Origin: Microbacterium sp. Root180
GTDB taxonomy: Bacteria; Actinomycetota; Actinomycetes; Actinomycetales; Microbacteriaceae
Assembly: GCF_001428485.1 (NCBI RefSeq)
Contig: NZ_LMHS01000001.1
Span: 186,404-250,403, forward strand
Length of the DNA: 64,000 nt
Direction of reading: 5' to 3'
The position numbers and the translations under genes are program-made. How positions within the stretch are numbered: position 1 is the first letter of the stretch; each line of letters opens with the position of its first letter. This document shows, one piece after another, positions 18,627-26,875 of this stretch. Under the pieces are notes generated by a model. That model was not told where the DNA came from and did no database searches. It was given only the letters and a program-made list of their open reading frames with translations.

Positions 18627-18658
18627 GCGGGCGGCAGGGGGGCCGGGACCCGTCTACG

Positions 18659-18761
18659 TCGGCGCATAACTCCTGCACCTTGCGGGCCCGCCGGCGCCGG
18701 ACCGCCGAACGACGCGTCGCGCTGCCCGAGTCGCATGCGAAGTGCAGGAGTTATGCGCCGA
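18659..18761. repeat. Palindromic element, copy B (~103 bp)
   Basis: TCGGCGCATAACTCCTGCAC (18659-18678) and its exact complement at 18742-18761 form a 20-bp perfect inverted repeat around 63 bases. It begins 32 bases after the nuclease pseudogene. The arms are nearly identical to copy A and the centre appears to be in opposite orientation. The arms could form a stem on either strand and serve as a terminator for the convergent genes. Confidence 0.75.
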
Positions 18762-18838
18762 CCGACCGGGCGGGCGGGAGGAGGGGCGGCTGCCGCCGCG
18801 ACACCGCGACGCCGCGAGCGGCAGGGGTGCCGGCGAGG

Positions 18839-20893
18839 CTACTCGGCGACCGGCAGCGGACGGTCGGAGAGCCGGTCGTAGAGGCGGAGCTCGTTCTGGT
18901 ACTGGCGGCGAGCCCGTTCGCGTTCCACTTCGTCGATCGTTCGGGCGATCGTCTCCGCGAACACCCTCCCGCCGGCGGCGCCCGGGTGGATCGAGTCGCC
19001 TGCGAGCAGGTCGGTGCGCGTGCCTATCGCCGTCGACCAGTCGGCGACCACGACGCGCGGATGACTCTTCGCGAACTCCGCGAGGTCGTGATTGACCCCG
19101 GGGATCCAATCGCGGGGAGCGAAGGCGTTCACGAGGACCAGGTGCCGATCCGGCCCCGCGATCTGGGCCATGCGCTCCAGCGACCCGGGGTCAACCGGCC
19201 CGTTGGTGCCGAGCGCGACCACGACGTAGGGGCGCAGGGCGCCCGAGCCCGCCAGCTGCTCGAGGATCCCCGGGCCCGCCCACGCGGAGCGCGACACCGC
19301 CGCATCGACCTGGATCCCCGGAAGCTGCTCGAGCAGGGCCGGTGCGGAAGCGAGCATCACCGAGTCGCCCACCGCTGTGATCTGATCCCCCGTCACCGGC
19401 GTGGCGCTCGGCGTGGGCGACGGCTTCATGGTCAGGGGTCCGTTCGGCTGCGCCACCACCGGCGTGGGTTCGGGCGAGGCGGTCGCGAGAGCGGTCGGCG
19501 TCGCTGACGGCGCGGGACTCGCGGTCGCTCGCTCGAGCGCCGCCTGGCCCGCCTCGACGACCGTCTCGCCGGTCGATGCGACCGGTGCCGCGGCGATCGC
19601 CGCAGACGTGCCTCCGAACACGACCGCGGCCACGATGACGACGGCGCCGAGGCGCAGGTGTCCGCGGGGTCCGCCACGTGCCTGTCCCACCAGGCCGCGC
19701 AGGCAGGCGCGGAATCCTCGGCGGCGGATGGGCGTCTCGACGAAGCGGTAGGACAGCTCGGAGGCGATGAGGGTGAGCGCGAGCACGCCGAATCCCATCC
19801 ACACCGGCACGTCGGCGCCGGGGACTGCCGCCATCGCCAGCACGAGCAGCGGCCAGTGCCACAGATAGATGCCGTACGAGCGGTCGCCGATCCAGCGCAG
19901 CGGCTGCACGTCGAGCGCCGGGCCGAACCAGGAGCGCGGCCACACGCCTGCGGCGATCGCGATCGCCGTGCAGATGCTCGCCGTCAGGAGCGTGCCCGGG
20001 AAGGTCACCGCACCGTCCGTCGGCGCGATGGCCGCGACGACGGCGACGCCCGCGAGAGCGGCGATGCCGAGGCATCCGGTGACCGTGCGCGTGGCGGGGC
20101 GATCGATCCACGAGGCCCGCGCCGCCGGAAGCGCGGAGGTCGGCAGCGCGAGCGTCCAGCCGGGCGGAAGGGTGACGCCCGGCAGTGCGGGAGGGCTCTC
20201 GGCCTGCGTCGGCCGCGAGAGGACCGGCACGAGCAGGAACGCCAGCGCCACCCCGAGCAGGATGCCGAACGAGTGCGTGTCGGTGCCGAAGTATGCGCGC
20301 GTGAGGTCGCCGCCCCCCGACACCACCGAGCCCATCCAGACCGCGGACGCGGCGGCGAGAGCGAGTGCGGCGGCCGTGCGCGCCGCGCCTCGCGGCAGGA
20401 GGAGGAAGAGGGGAAGGACGAGCGGCCAGACGACGTAGAACTGCTCCTCGACCGACAGAGACCAGAAGTTGCGGAAGAGCTCCGGGGTCGCACCGCCGAA
20501 GTAGCCGGTGTCCGCGGCGATGGAGAGCCAGTTGTAGCTGAAGGTCCCCGCTCCGACGATCTGGGAGCCGAGCCGCACCAGCACGTCCCCGCCGATCAGC
20601 CAGGCCAGCGTCGAGCAGACCGCCACCACGAGGACGAGGGCGGGCACCAGCCTGCGGAGGCGTCGGATCCAGAACGCGCCGAGCCGGATGCGTCCCGTGG
20701 TGTCGTGCTCGCGCAGCAGCAGGGAGGTGATGAGGAAGCCGCTGATGACGAAGAAGACGTCCACGCCGACGAAGCCTCCCGGCAGGAGCGCGGGCGGGAA
20801 GAGGTGGTACACGAGCACCAGCGCCACCGCGATCGCACGCAGCCCATCCAGCCCGGCGTACCGGGAGGGGAGGGAGCGCGCAGTCGACGTCAT
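18839..20893 (-). CDS. OafA/YrhL-type membrane acyltransferase with C-terminal SGNH domain
   Basis: 684 residues from the inner ATG (MTSTARSLPSRYAGLDGLRA); an ATG nine codons earlier at 20920 is possible and neither has a strong ribosome-binding site. The N-terminal half is the multi-helix acyltransferase-3 domain with the catalytic VYHLFPPALLPGGFVGVDVFFVISGF region (His in VYHL) and RRLRRLVPAL. A Thr/Pro/Ala-rich linker (~430-510) leads to an SGNH-like domain with GDSV and, near the end, DSIHPGAAG (Asp-His pair). Such fusions O-acetylate surface polysaccharide or wall components, with the extracellular SGNH part as transferase. The substrate here is unknown. It separates rplQ from truA, contrary to the common order. 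Confidence 0.88.
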   Translation of the reverse strand: MTSTARSLPSRYAGLDGLRAIAVALVLVYHLFPPALLPGGFVGVDVFFVISGFLITSLLLREHDTTGRIRLGAFWIRRLRRLVPALVLVVAVCSTLAWLIGGDVLVRLGSQIVGAGTFSYNWLSIAADTGYFGGATPELFRNFWSLSVEEQFYVVWPLVLPLFLLLPRGAARTAAALALAAASAVWMGSVVSGGGDLTRAYFGTDTHSFGILLGVALAFLLVPVLSRPTQAESPPALPGVTLPPGWTLALPTSALPAARASWIDRPATRTVTGCLGIAALAGVAVVAAIAPTDGAVTFPGTLLTASICTAIAIAAGVWPRSWFGPALDVQPLRWIGDRSYGIYLWHWPLLVLAMAAVPGADVPVWMGFGVLALTLIASELSYRFVETPIRRRGFRACLRGLVGQARGGPRGHLRLGAVVIVAAVVFGGTSAAIAAAPVASTGETVVEAGQAALERATASPAPSATPTALATASPEPTPVVAQPNGPLTMKPSPTPSATPVTGDQITAVGDSVMLASAPALLEQLPGIQVDAAVSRSAWAGPGILEQLAGSGALRPYVVVALGTNGPVDPGSLERMAQIAGPDRHLVLVNAFAPRDWIPGVNHDLAEFAKSHPRVVVADWSTAIGTRTDLLAGDSIHPGAAGGRVFAETIARTIDEVERERARRQYQNELRLYDRLSDRPLPVAE

Positions 20894-21016
20894 GAGTTCC
20901 GTATGTGGGGGAGCAGCCATTCTACGATGCGCCCGCCGATACGCCCGAGGTCACACCGGCAGGTCTTGCACGTGCCCAGCGTCCTGGGCCGACGGGGTCG
21001 CGGGGCACGGCGGAAC

Positions 21017-21022
21017 TAGGCT
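21017..21022 (+). promoter_or_regulatory. Candidate -10 of a leaderless truA transcript
   Basis: TAGGCT ends six bases before the GTG start at 21029, so transcription would begin at or next to the start codon. No convincing -35 was seen. The same TAGGCT spacing recurs before rarD. Confidence 0.45.
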
Positions 21023-21028
21023 GGAGCG

Positions 21029-21883
21029 GTGCGCATCCGCCTCGACATCGCCTACGACGGGACGCACTTCCGCGGCTGGGCGCGTCAGCCGGGACTGCGC
21101 ACCGTGCAGGAGACGCTGGAGGGCGCCGTCGCGCGCGTGCTCGGCGGTGAGCCGCGCCTCGTCGTGGCCGGCCGCACCGATGCCGGAGTCCATGCGACCG
21201 GGCAGGTCGCTCACGTCGATCTCGACGACGCGCAGCGCGATCGCGTCCTGGCGGGCCGCTCGCGGGCGACGGCGGGCGAGTCGTCGGACCCCGTCGCGGC
21301 CCTCGCCGCTCGGCTGACCGGCGTGGTGGGCGCCTACTCCGACGTCGTCGTCACCCGATCCGTCGCGGCACCGCCCGGGTTCGACGCGCGCTTCTCGGCC
21401 GTGTGGCGTCGCTACGCCTACCGCATCGCCGACAGGGTCGCGGGCTACGACCCGCTCGAGCGCCACCGCACGACGTCCGTGCGCGCACGACTGGATGCCG
21501 GGACCATGGATGCCGCGGCCCGCTCGCTCATCGGACTCCACGACTTCGCCGCCTACTGCAAGCCGCGCGAGGAGGCGACGACGATCCGCACCCTCCTGGA
21601 ATTCGACTGGCACCGCGACCCAGGTGGCGTCCTGATGGCGAACATCAAGGCGGACGCGTTCTGCCACAGCATGGTGCGCGCCCTCGTCGGCGCGTGCGTC
21701 GCGGTCGGGGAGGGCCGCCTGGACATCGAGGACATCGTCGAGATCCGGGATGCGCGTGAGCGAGTGCCCGAGGTCAAGGTCCTCGCCGCCCGCGGGCTGA
21801 CACTGACCGAGGTCGGCTACCCGGTCGACGAACTGCTGGATCAGCGCGCGGAGCAGACGCGGGCCCGTCGCGCCCTGCCGTGA
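21029..21883 (+). CDS. truA: tRNA pseudouridine(38-40) synthase
   Basis: 284 residues. TruA isomerises uridines 38-40 in the anticodon stem. MRIRLDIAYDGTHFRGWARQ and the catalytic motif GRTDAGVHATGQ (Asp near residue 53) are clear, and FDARFSAVWRRYAYRI and FCHSMVRALVGACV complete the family set. GTG start without a Shine-Dalgarno sequence but with a well-placed -10, so probably leaderless. In many actinobacteria truA directly follows rplQ; here an acyltransferase and a repeat cluster intervene. Confidence 0.96.
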   Translation: MRIRLDIAYDGTHFRGWARQPGLRTVQETLEGAVARVLGGEPRLVVAGRTDAGVHATGQVAHVDLDDAQRDRVLAGRSRATAGESSDPVAALAARLTGVVGAYSDVVVTRSVAAPPGFDARFSAVWRRYAYRIADRVAGYDPLERHRTTSVRARLDAGTMDAAARSLIGLHDFAAYCKPREEATTIRTLLEFDWHRDPGGVLMANIKADAFCHSMVRALVGACVAVGEGRLDIEDIVEIRDARERVPEVKVLAARGLTLTEVGYPVDELLDQRAEQTRARRALP

Positions 21884-21934
21884 CCGGCCGGGATGCGGCA
21901 TCCGCTCGGAGCCGGTAGATCCCGGCCGCCGAGC

Positions 21935-23110
21935 TCAGAGTCGCTCTGTGCGGTTGAGCAGGCCCTCGACGAGGGCGGCGCTCACCCGCTCCCACCGGTC
22001 GCCGCCCTTCTGCGCCGCGACGCCCGCCGCCTCGCGCGCCGTGTAGACGAGAGCATCGAGGTCATAGCCCAGGATGGATGCCGGAGCCCATCCTGCGCTC
22101 GCCGTGGGCCGGATGGGGAGCCGCCCGTCGACATCGAGCTGCGGGACGCGCTCGAGCACGTCGCGGAGGCAGTCGCGCACGATCGCGTCCGTGCGGGGCA
22201 CGAGGAGGACCGTCGCGCCGGGGGCAGGGCTTCCGACGTCGGTCTCAGCGGGGAAGGCGAGGCGGGCAGCCTCCTCGAGGCTCGCCGAGAGCGCCCCGAA
22301 GGTCGCCGATCCCGCCGTCTGGCGGATGTCGGCCGCGTCGTCCAGCTGCAGATAGACCACCGACCACGCCTCGGACGTGCGCTGCGCGCGCAGGAGGCGA
22401 TCGATCGCCGTGTTCTCGAAGCGCTGCCAGTCGGAGGTCGCAGCGGGAGCGCGCGTGAAGGGGGTGTCGCGCGTCGCGACGCCCATGATGGCCACCAGAG
22501 CGCACCCGACGTAGACGACCATTCCGATGGACGAGACGGTGCGCAGCAGCACGAAGTCGTCGCCGCCGGAGGGCGGAAAGACGAACCCTGCGATGAGGGT
22601 GCCGAGTGCCAAGACGAAGAACGCCGCCGACACGATCGCCAGCGGCAGCACGACCTTGTCCTGCCGCCGCGCGGGCACCCGCACCCAGTCGAGGAAGAAC
22701 AGCCCCGCGAAGACGGATGACGCGAAGAATGCCGTCCGATAGGCGACAGTGAACGCGGCGAGGTCGCCGACCGCCATGAGCACTGCTGCGGACGTGACGG
22801 CGAGCACGGGTCCTGCCCAGAGGTGTGCGCGCAGTCCCCAGAGGGCGCGGAAACCCGACCACAGCAGCGCGGGAGTACCCAGCAGCAGCCCGAGCGACGC
22901 CCGGCGCAGCACCTCGGCGTCGTTGAGGCCGCCCGCCACGACGCCGAACGTCGCCACCATCGCCAGCGCGAACGCGAACGACCAGTACAGCGTCGCCGCG
23001 CTCGGCTTGCTCAGAAACCCGACGCCGATCGTGAGCATCGTCGCGAGCGTCGTGATCGCGGCCTGTGCGATGCCGAGGTTCACTCCGGCGAGGCCGGCGA
23101 GGTCGTTCAT
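21935..23110 (-). CDS. Membrane protein with degenerate GGDEF-like domain
   Basis: 391 residues. About six hydrophobic segments fill residues 1-225. The C-terminal part follows a diguanylate-cyclase layout: YLQLDDAADIRQTAGSATFG, a VSPAP-like strand (GSPAPGATVLLVPRTD), TASAGWAPAS, DLDALVYTAREAAGVAAQKG. But the GGDEF signature and metal-binding aspartates are absent, so cyclase activity is unlikely; it may bind a ligand or act as a scaffold. The ATG overlaps the stop of the kinase gene upstream (ATGA), so the two are co-translated. Confidence 0.7.
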   Translation of the reverse strand: MNDLAGLAGVNLGIAQAAITTLATMLTIGVGFLSKPSAATLYWSFAFALAMVATFGVVAGGLNDAEVLRRASLGLLLGTPALLWSGFRALWGLRAHLWAGPVLAVTSAAVLMAVGDLAAFTVAYRTAFFASSVFAGLFFLDWVRVPARRQDKVVLPLAIVSAAFFVLALGTLIAGFVFPPSGGDDFVLLRTVSSIGMVVYVGCALVAIMGVATRDTPFTRAPAATSDWQRFENTAIDRLLRAQRTSEAWSVVYLQLDDAADIRQTAGSATFGALSASLEEAARLAFPAETDVGSPAPGATVLLVPRTDAIVRDCLRDVLERVPQLDVDGRLPIRPTASAGWAPASILGYDLDALVYTAREAAGVAAQKGGDRWERVSAALVEGLLNRTERL

Positions 23111-24786
23111 GCGCGGGTCTCCATCCCGGTGGTGGCGACGGCGTGCTGGCTGCGGGGCAGTCGCACCGACACGGTCGTGCCCACGCCGGGTTCGCTGTCG
23201 ATGGACAGCGTGCCGCCGTGCGCGGTGATGATCTCGCGGGTGATGCCGAGCCCGAGTCCGGTGCCGCTGGCCGTCTCCTTGGCCTTCGCGGTACGGAAGT
23301 AGGGCGTGAGGATGTTGGGCAGATCGCTCGCGGCGATGCCGATCCCGGTGTCGGAGACCACGAGCGAGACGGTCGCGCCGTCGAGTTCGCCGACGATGCG
23401 CACGCGACCCTCGCGCGCGGTGTACTTGATCGCGTTGCTCACGAGGTTGTCGACGACCTGGCGCACACGGAATCCGTCGGCGGTGACGGGGAGTCGCTCG
23501 TCCAGGTCCAGCGCGATGTCGACCTCGTGCGCGTTCGCCGTCGCGCGGAACGATTCGACCGAGTCCGCCACGATCTGGCGCAGGTCGAGGTCGTCGTACG
23601 CCTCGCGTGCCGAGAATGCCGTGCGCGATGTCTGGAGCATCGTGTTGGTCATCTCCAGCATCCGCTCGCTCGCCCCTACGATCGCCTCGAGGCGCTGCCG
23701 CATCTTCGGCGTGAGATTCTCGGTCTCGAGTGCGAGCTCTGCGTTGCCGATCATGACGGTGAGCGGATGCTTCAGCTCGTGCGAGGCCATCGCGGACAGA
23801 CGTTCGCGCTCCCGCTGGGCGTGCGTGATGGCGGTGACGTCGTGGACGACCAGCAGGATGCTGGCGTCCTCGCGATCGGATGCCGCGAGAGGCTTCGCGG
23901 TGACCGACAGCACTCGCCATTCCCCGGCGGGAGTGAACAGCCACACGCGCGCGTCGGCGAACAGCTCGCCCCGTGCGGCGCGCGCGAAAGGCCGCCCGGA
24001 CGGGGGGACCGGCATGCCGCGCAGCTCGGTGTATTCGACCGAGCGGGCGGGGAGGCTCGGGTCGAGCGGGTCGAGCCCGTAGAGACGGGCGTAGGCGTCG
24101 TTCACGGCCAGCACGTCGCCCGACGGCGACAGGCGCGCGACGCCCGTATCGACGCCGTTGAGGATCTCGCTCGTGCGCCGCTCCTGAGCCGACGTGCGGC
24201 CGAGCGCCACCGTCAGGCGTCCGGCCTGGCGGCCGAGAAGCCGACGCAGTGCATGGGTCTGCCGCATCGCGAGGTGCGCCGTGATACCCAGGAAGGTCAG
24301 GGAGAGCAGGACGGTGAAGACGCGCAGCGCCGACTCGCTCGAGGGCTCCGTCGCCGAGTGGAGCAGCAGGATCGCCCCGATGAGCGCGAGCATGGCGCCG
24401 AGGTAGACGACGCGGAAGTGCAGCGCGACCCACATGACCGGGAACACCCAGAGGAACCCGAACCGCAGCTGCGTGTTGCTGGCGGCCAGCAGGCCGATCG
24501 CAAGAGCGTCGAGGAAGGGCACGACCAGCACGGCGTTCCGCGGCAGGCGGGCCCACGGGATCGCGAGCGTCGCGAGGGTGAGCACGATGAGGGTCAGCAT
24601 CCCGACCGCGAATGTCCATCGTGCGAACAGCTCGGGCTGCAGGGCGAGCACGAGCACGCCCATCATGACCAGACTCGCGGCGAGCACGAGCTGCGTCAGC
24701 CAGATCGAGCGCGTGCGCGTCCCCGGCGCGGCGAACGCCGAGGCCGACCGCTCATCGGGAGCCATACCAGGGATTTTAGAGGTCAT
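23107..24786 (-). CDS. Sensor histidine kinase with membrane and PAS domains
   Basis: 559 residues (or 552 from the ATG at 24765). Five to six membrane segments lie at ~28-175 with little extracellular sequence, so the sensor is probably intramembrane or cytoplasmic. A PAS-like domain covers ~205-320, the HisKA box MASHELKHPLTVM has H336, and the HATPase domain has the N box DNLVSNAIKYT, DTGIGI and GTGLGLGI. It autophosphorylates and should pass phosphate to the regulator encoded at 25750-26640 on the same strand. A reading-frame glycosyltransferase gene on the opposite strand lies between them. Confidence 0.9.
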   Translation of the reverse strand: MTSKIPGMAPDERSASAFAAPGTRTRSIWLTQLVLAASLVMMGVLVLALQPELFARWTFAVGMLTLIVLTLATLAIPWARLPRNAVLVVPFLDALAIGLLAASNTQLRFGFLWVFPVMWVALHFRVVYLGAMLALIGAILLLHSATEPSSESALRVFTVLLSLTFLGITAHLAMRQTHALRRLLGRQAGRLTVALGRTSAQERRTSEILNGVDTGVARLSPSGDVLAVNDAYARLYGLDPLDPSLPARSVEYTELRGMPVPPSGRPFARAARGELFADARVWLFTPAGEWRVLSVTAKPLAASDREDASILLVVHDVTAITHAQRERERLSAMASHELKHPLTVMIGNAELALETENLTPKMRQRLEAIVGASERMLEMTNTMLQTSRTAFSAREAYDDLDLRQIVADSVESFRATANAHEVDIALDLDERLPVTADGFRVRQVVDNLVSNAIKYTAREGRVRIVGELDGATVSLVVSDTGIGIAASDLPNILTPYFRTAKAKETASGTGLGLGITREIITAHGGTLSIDSEPGVGTTVSVRLPRSQHAVATTGMETRA

Positions 24787-24955
24787 GACGGCTGGAATCC
24801 GGGACCTTGGCGCGCGCCGTCGTTGCGGAACTCTTGTGGAAACGTTGAGGCAAGCAGAGGGGAGCGCGCCGATCCCGTTGCGGTGCGTCGCTCAAGCTGG
24901 ACGAGGGCGCCGCACTGGCGCCGCTCACTGACCGCATCGATCGAAAGGGACGACA

Positions 24956-25678
24956 GTGACCGACCTGGCTGCCGCCCCGACGCATCGTTCGACCATCGGC
25001 TGTGTCATCCCGGCCTTCAACGAGCAGGCCTCGATCGCCGAGGTCATCGAGTCGCTGCTGTCGCAGACGCGCGTGCCCGACGTGATCCATGTCGTGGTGC
25101 GCAACACGTCTGACGCCACCGTCGAGATCGCCTCGAAGTACGCCGGCCCGCACGAGTTCGTCACCGAGCTGGGGGCGCAGTTCACCGAGGTGTTCGTCCA
25201 CGACATCGGCAAGAACTCCGGCAGGAAGGTCGACGCCCTCAACTACGGCTACACGATGGTAGAAGCGTGCGATTACCTCCTGGGCGTCGACGGCGACGCC
25301 GTCGCCGGCGCGAAGGCGGTCGAGCGTCTCGAGTTCGAGGCCGTCTCGGACACACGTATCGGCGGCATCTCGGCCATCTATTCGATCGATGACCGCTCGA
25401 TCATGGGCGGTCGGTTCTCGATCTTCTCGACGCAGGCCCTGCGTGAGGTCATGGAGCGCAACCACCGGTCCACTCCGTGGGCCAAGGACGCCCAGGTCGA
25501 CGACTCGCTGCTGTCGCTGCAGATCGGCACCGGCTCTCTCACCACGATGGGCCCGGGCGCCCGGTCCGTGCGGTTCACCTTTCTCACCGTGCTCGCCGGT
25601 TCGCTCACGATCGGCGCGTTCGTCTTGTCGCGGCGGTGGCTCTTCACGCGCCTCGGCCGCCGGCACTCCCGGTCCTGA
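24956..25678 (+). CDS. Glycosyltransferase family 2, internally shortened
   Basis: 240 residues, GTG start with AAAGGGA upstream. The GT-A fold start is clear: GCVIPAFNEQASIAEVIESL, NTSDATVE, GKNSGRKVDALNYGY and the metal site LGVDGDAVAG. Then SIDDRSIMGG runs straight into FSIFSTQAL, and VDDSLLSLQ straight into an apparently truncated membrane segment (LTVLAGSLTIGAFVLSRRWLF). From memory, longer relatives of ~400 residues have extra sequence at both junctions and several C-terminal helices. The gene therefore looks like a deletion derivative, perhaps non-functional, though the frame is intact. Its neighbours are a two-component system. Confidence 0.65.
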   Translation: MTDLAAAPTHRSTIGCVIPAFNEQASIAEVIESLLSQTRVPDVIHVVVRNTSDATVEIASKYAGPHEFVTELGAQFTEVFVHDIGKNSGRKVDALNYGYTMVEACDYLLGVDGDAVAGAKAVERLEFEAVSDTRIGGISAIYSIDDRSIMGGRFSIFSTQALREVMERNHRSTPWAKDAQVDDSLLSLQIGTGSLTTMGPGARSVRFTFLTVLAGSLTIGAFVLSRRWLFTRLGRRHSRS

Positions 25679-25749
25679 GGCGAACCCGACGCGTTCGCCA
25701 TGCGGGTGCCTCGCCGTCACGGCGGGGCATCTCGTCACAACGCTGGCGT

Positions 25750-26640
25750 TCAGGCCAGCTCCGATGTGAGGCGGTACCCGACGCCGCGCACGGTCTCGAT
25801 GTAGCGCGGGCTCGTCGGGTTGTCTCCGAGCTTTCGCCGGAGGTTGGTCATGTGCGCCTCGACCGCGCGCTTGTCCGCGTCGCCCACGAAGTAGCTCGTC
25901 ACGTAGGACTCGCCGCGGAGCACCAGCGTGAGGTCGGCCTTGCTGCGCACGCGCCGCTTGGACTCGAGGAGCGTCGCGAGGAGGTCGAACTCGGTGCGCG
26001 TGAGATCGAGGTCCTCTCCGTCGATCGTCACCAACCGATTCTCGGCGTGCAGGAGCAGGTCGCGATGAGCCATCCAGCCGTCCGCTGCGGACGCGTCGTC
26101 GGCGTGGACCGCCGCGGATGCCGCCGGCAGCGCAGCCGCGGTGGCGTCGGTCGAGGCAGCGGGCGCCGAGGTCGTGGGCCGAGCAGCGGGGAACGACGAT
26201 TCCGTGAGTGCCTGGGGCGGTGCGGAGGTCACGCTCACGGGGACCGTGGTGTCGCCGCGCGTGCGACGCAGCAGCGCTTCGACGCGCGCCCTGAGCTCGC
26301 GCGGGCGGAACGGCTTGAGCAGGTAGTCGTCGGCGCCGGCCCCCAGGCCCGCCACCACGTCGGCCTCGTCGTTGAGTCCGGTGAGCATGATGATGTACGT
26401 GTCCGACTGTGCCGCGCGGATGCGGCGAGCCGCCTCGAACCCGTCGATGCCGGGCATGTTGACGTCGACCGTCGCGAGGAGCGGCTGGTACGTCAGGACG
26501 GCACGGACCCCATCGATGCCGTTTCCCACGGAGATGGTGGAGAACCCGGCGGACTCGAGCACTTCGGTGAGGATGTGGCGGATCTCCGCGTCGTCCTCGA
26601 TGATGACTGCGGTCTTCAGCTCGTCTACTGGGGTACTCAT
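25750..26640 (-). CDS. OmpR/PhoB-type response regulator
   Basis: 296 residues from ATG at 26640; an in-frame ATG ten codons earlier is less likely. The receiver domain has acidic pocket E15-D16-D17, phosphoacceptor D59 in VDVNMPG, LTGLND and the lysine in LLKPFRP. A 60-residue Ala/Ser/Thr/Pro linker joins a winged-helix DNA-binding domain (DLTRTEFDLLATLLE, KRAVEAHMTNLRRKLGD, IETVRGVGYRL). The likely partner is the histidine kinase at 23107-24786. The target genes are unknown; the intervening glycosyltransferase is the obvious candidate. Confidence 0.93.
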   Translation of the reverse strand: MSTPVDELKTAVIIEDDAEIRHILTEVLESAGFSTISVGNGIDGVRAVLTYQPLLATVDVNMPGIDGFEAARRIRAAQSDTYIIMLTGLNDEADVVAGLGAGADDYLLKPFRPRELRARVEALLRRTRGDTTVPVSVTSAPPQALTESSFPAARPTTSAPAASTDATAAALPAASAAVHADDASAADGWMAHRDLLLHAENRLVTIDGEDLDLTRTEFDLLATLLESKRRVRSKADLTLVLRGESYVTSYFVGDADKRAVEAHMTNLRRKLGDNPTSPRYIETVRGVGYRLTSELA

Positions 26641-26875
26641 GGTCCGGCGTCTCTCGTTCAGCGTGTTCACCTGCGACGGGCGTCGACCCCAGTGCGACGC
26701 TCCGCGCGCGACGGCGAGGTGTTCCGATGGTACCGCGCACCCCTGTCCGGATGTCGGGTGCCCCGCGAGGATTCGCTCAGTACTGGCTCAGCCGCGACCG
26801 TGACTCTGTGAGTGCGCGGAGGATCCACGTGATGGCCAACCGCTGGTCACGTTGCAGGCCTAGGCTGTGCTCGTC

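Noticed and set aside
17548..18761. Insertion-sequence ends around a transposase
   Set aside because: The enclosed gene has nuclease-like and AbiEi-like motifs but nothing like a DDE, Y1 or serine recombinase, and no target duplications were seen. Kept as palindromic repeats only.
24787..24955. Small gene in the gap between the kinase and glycosyltransferase genes
   Set aside because: A frame begins in it but has no ribosome-binding site or family motif; the 169 bases probably hold only two divergent promoters.
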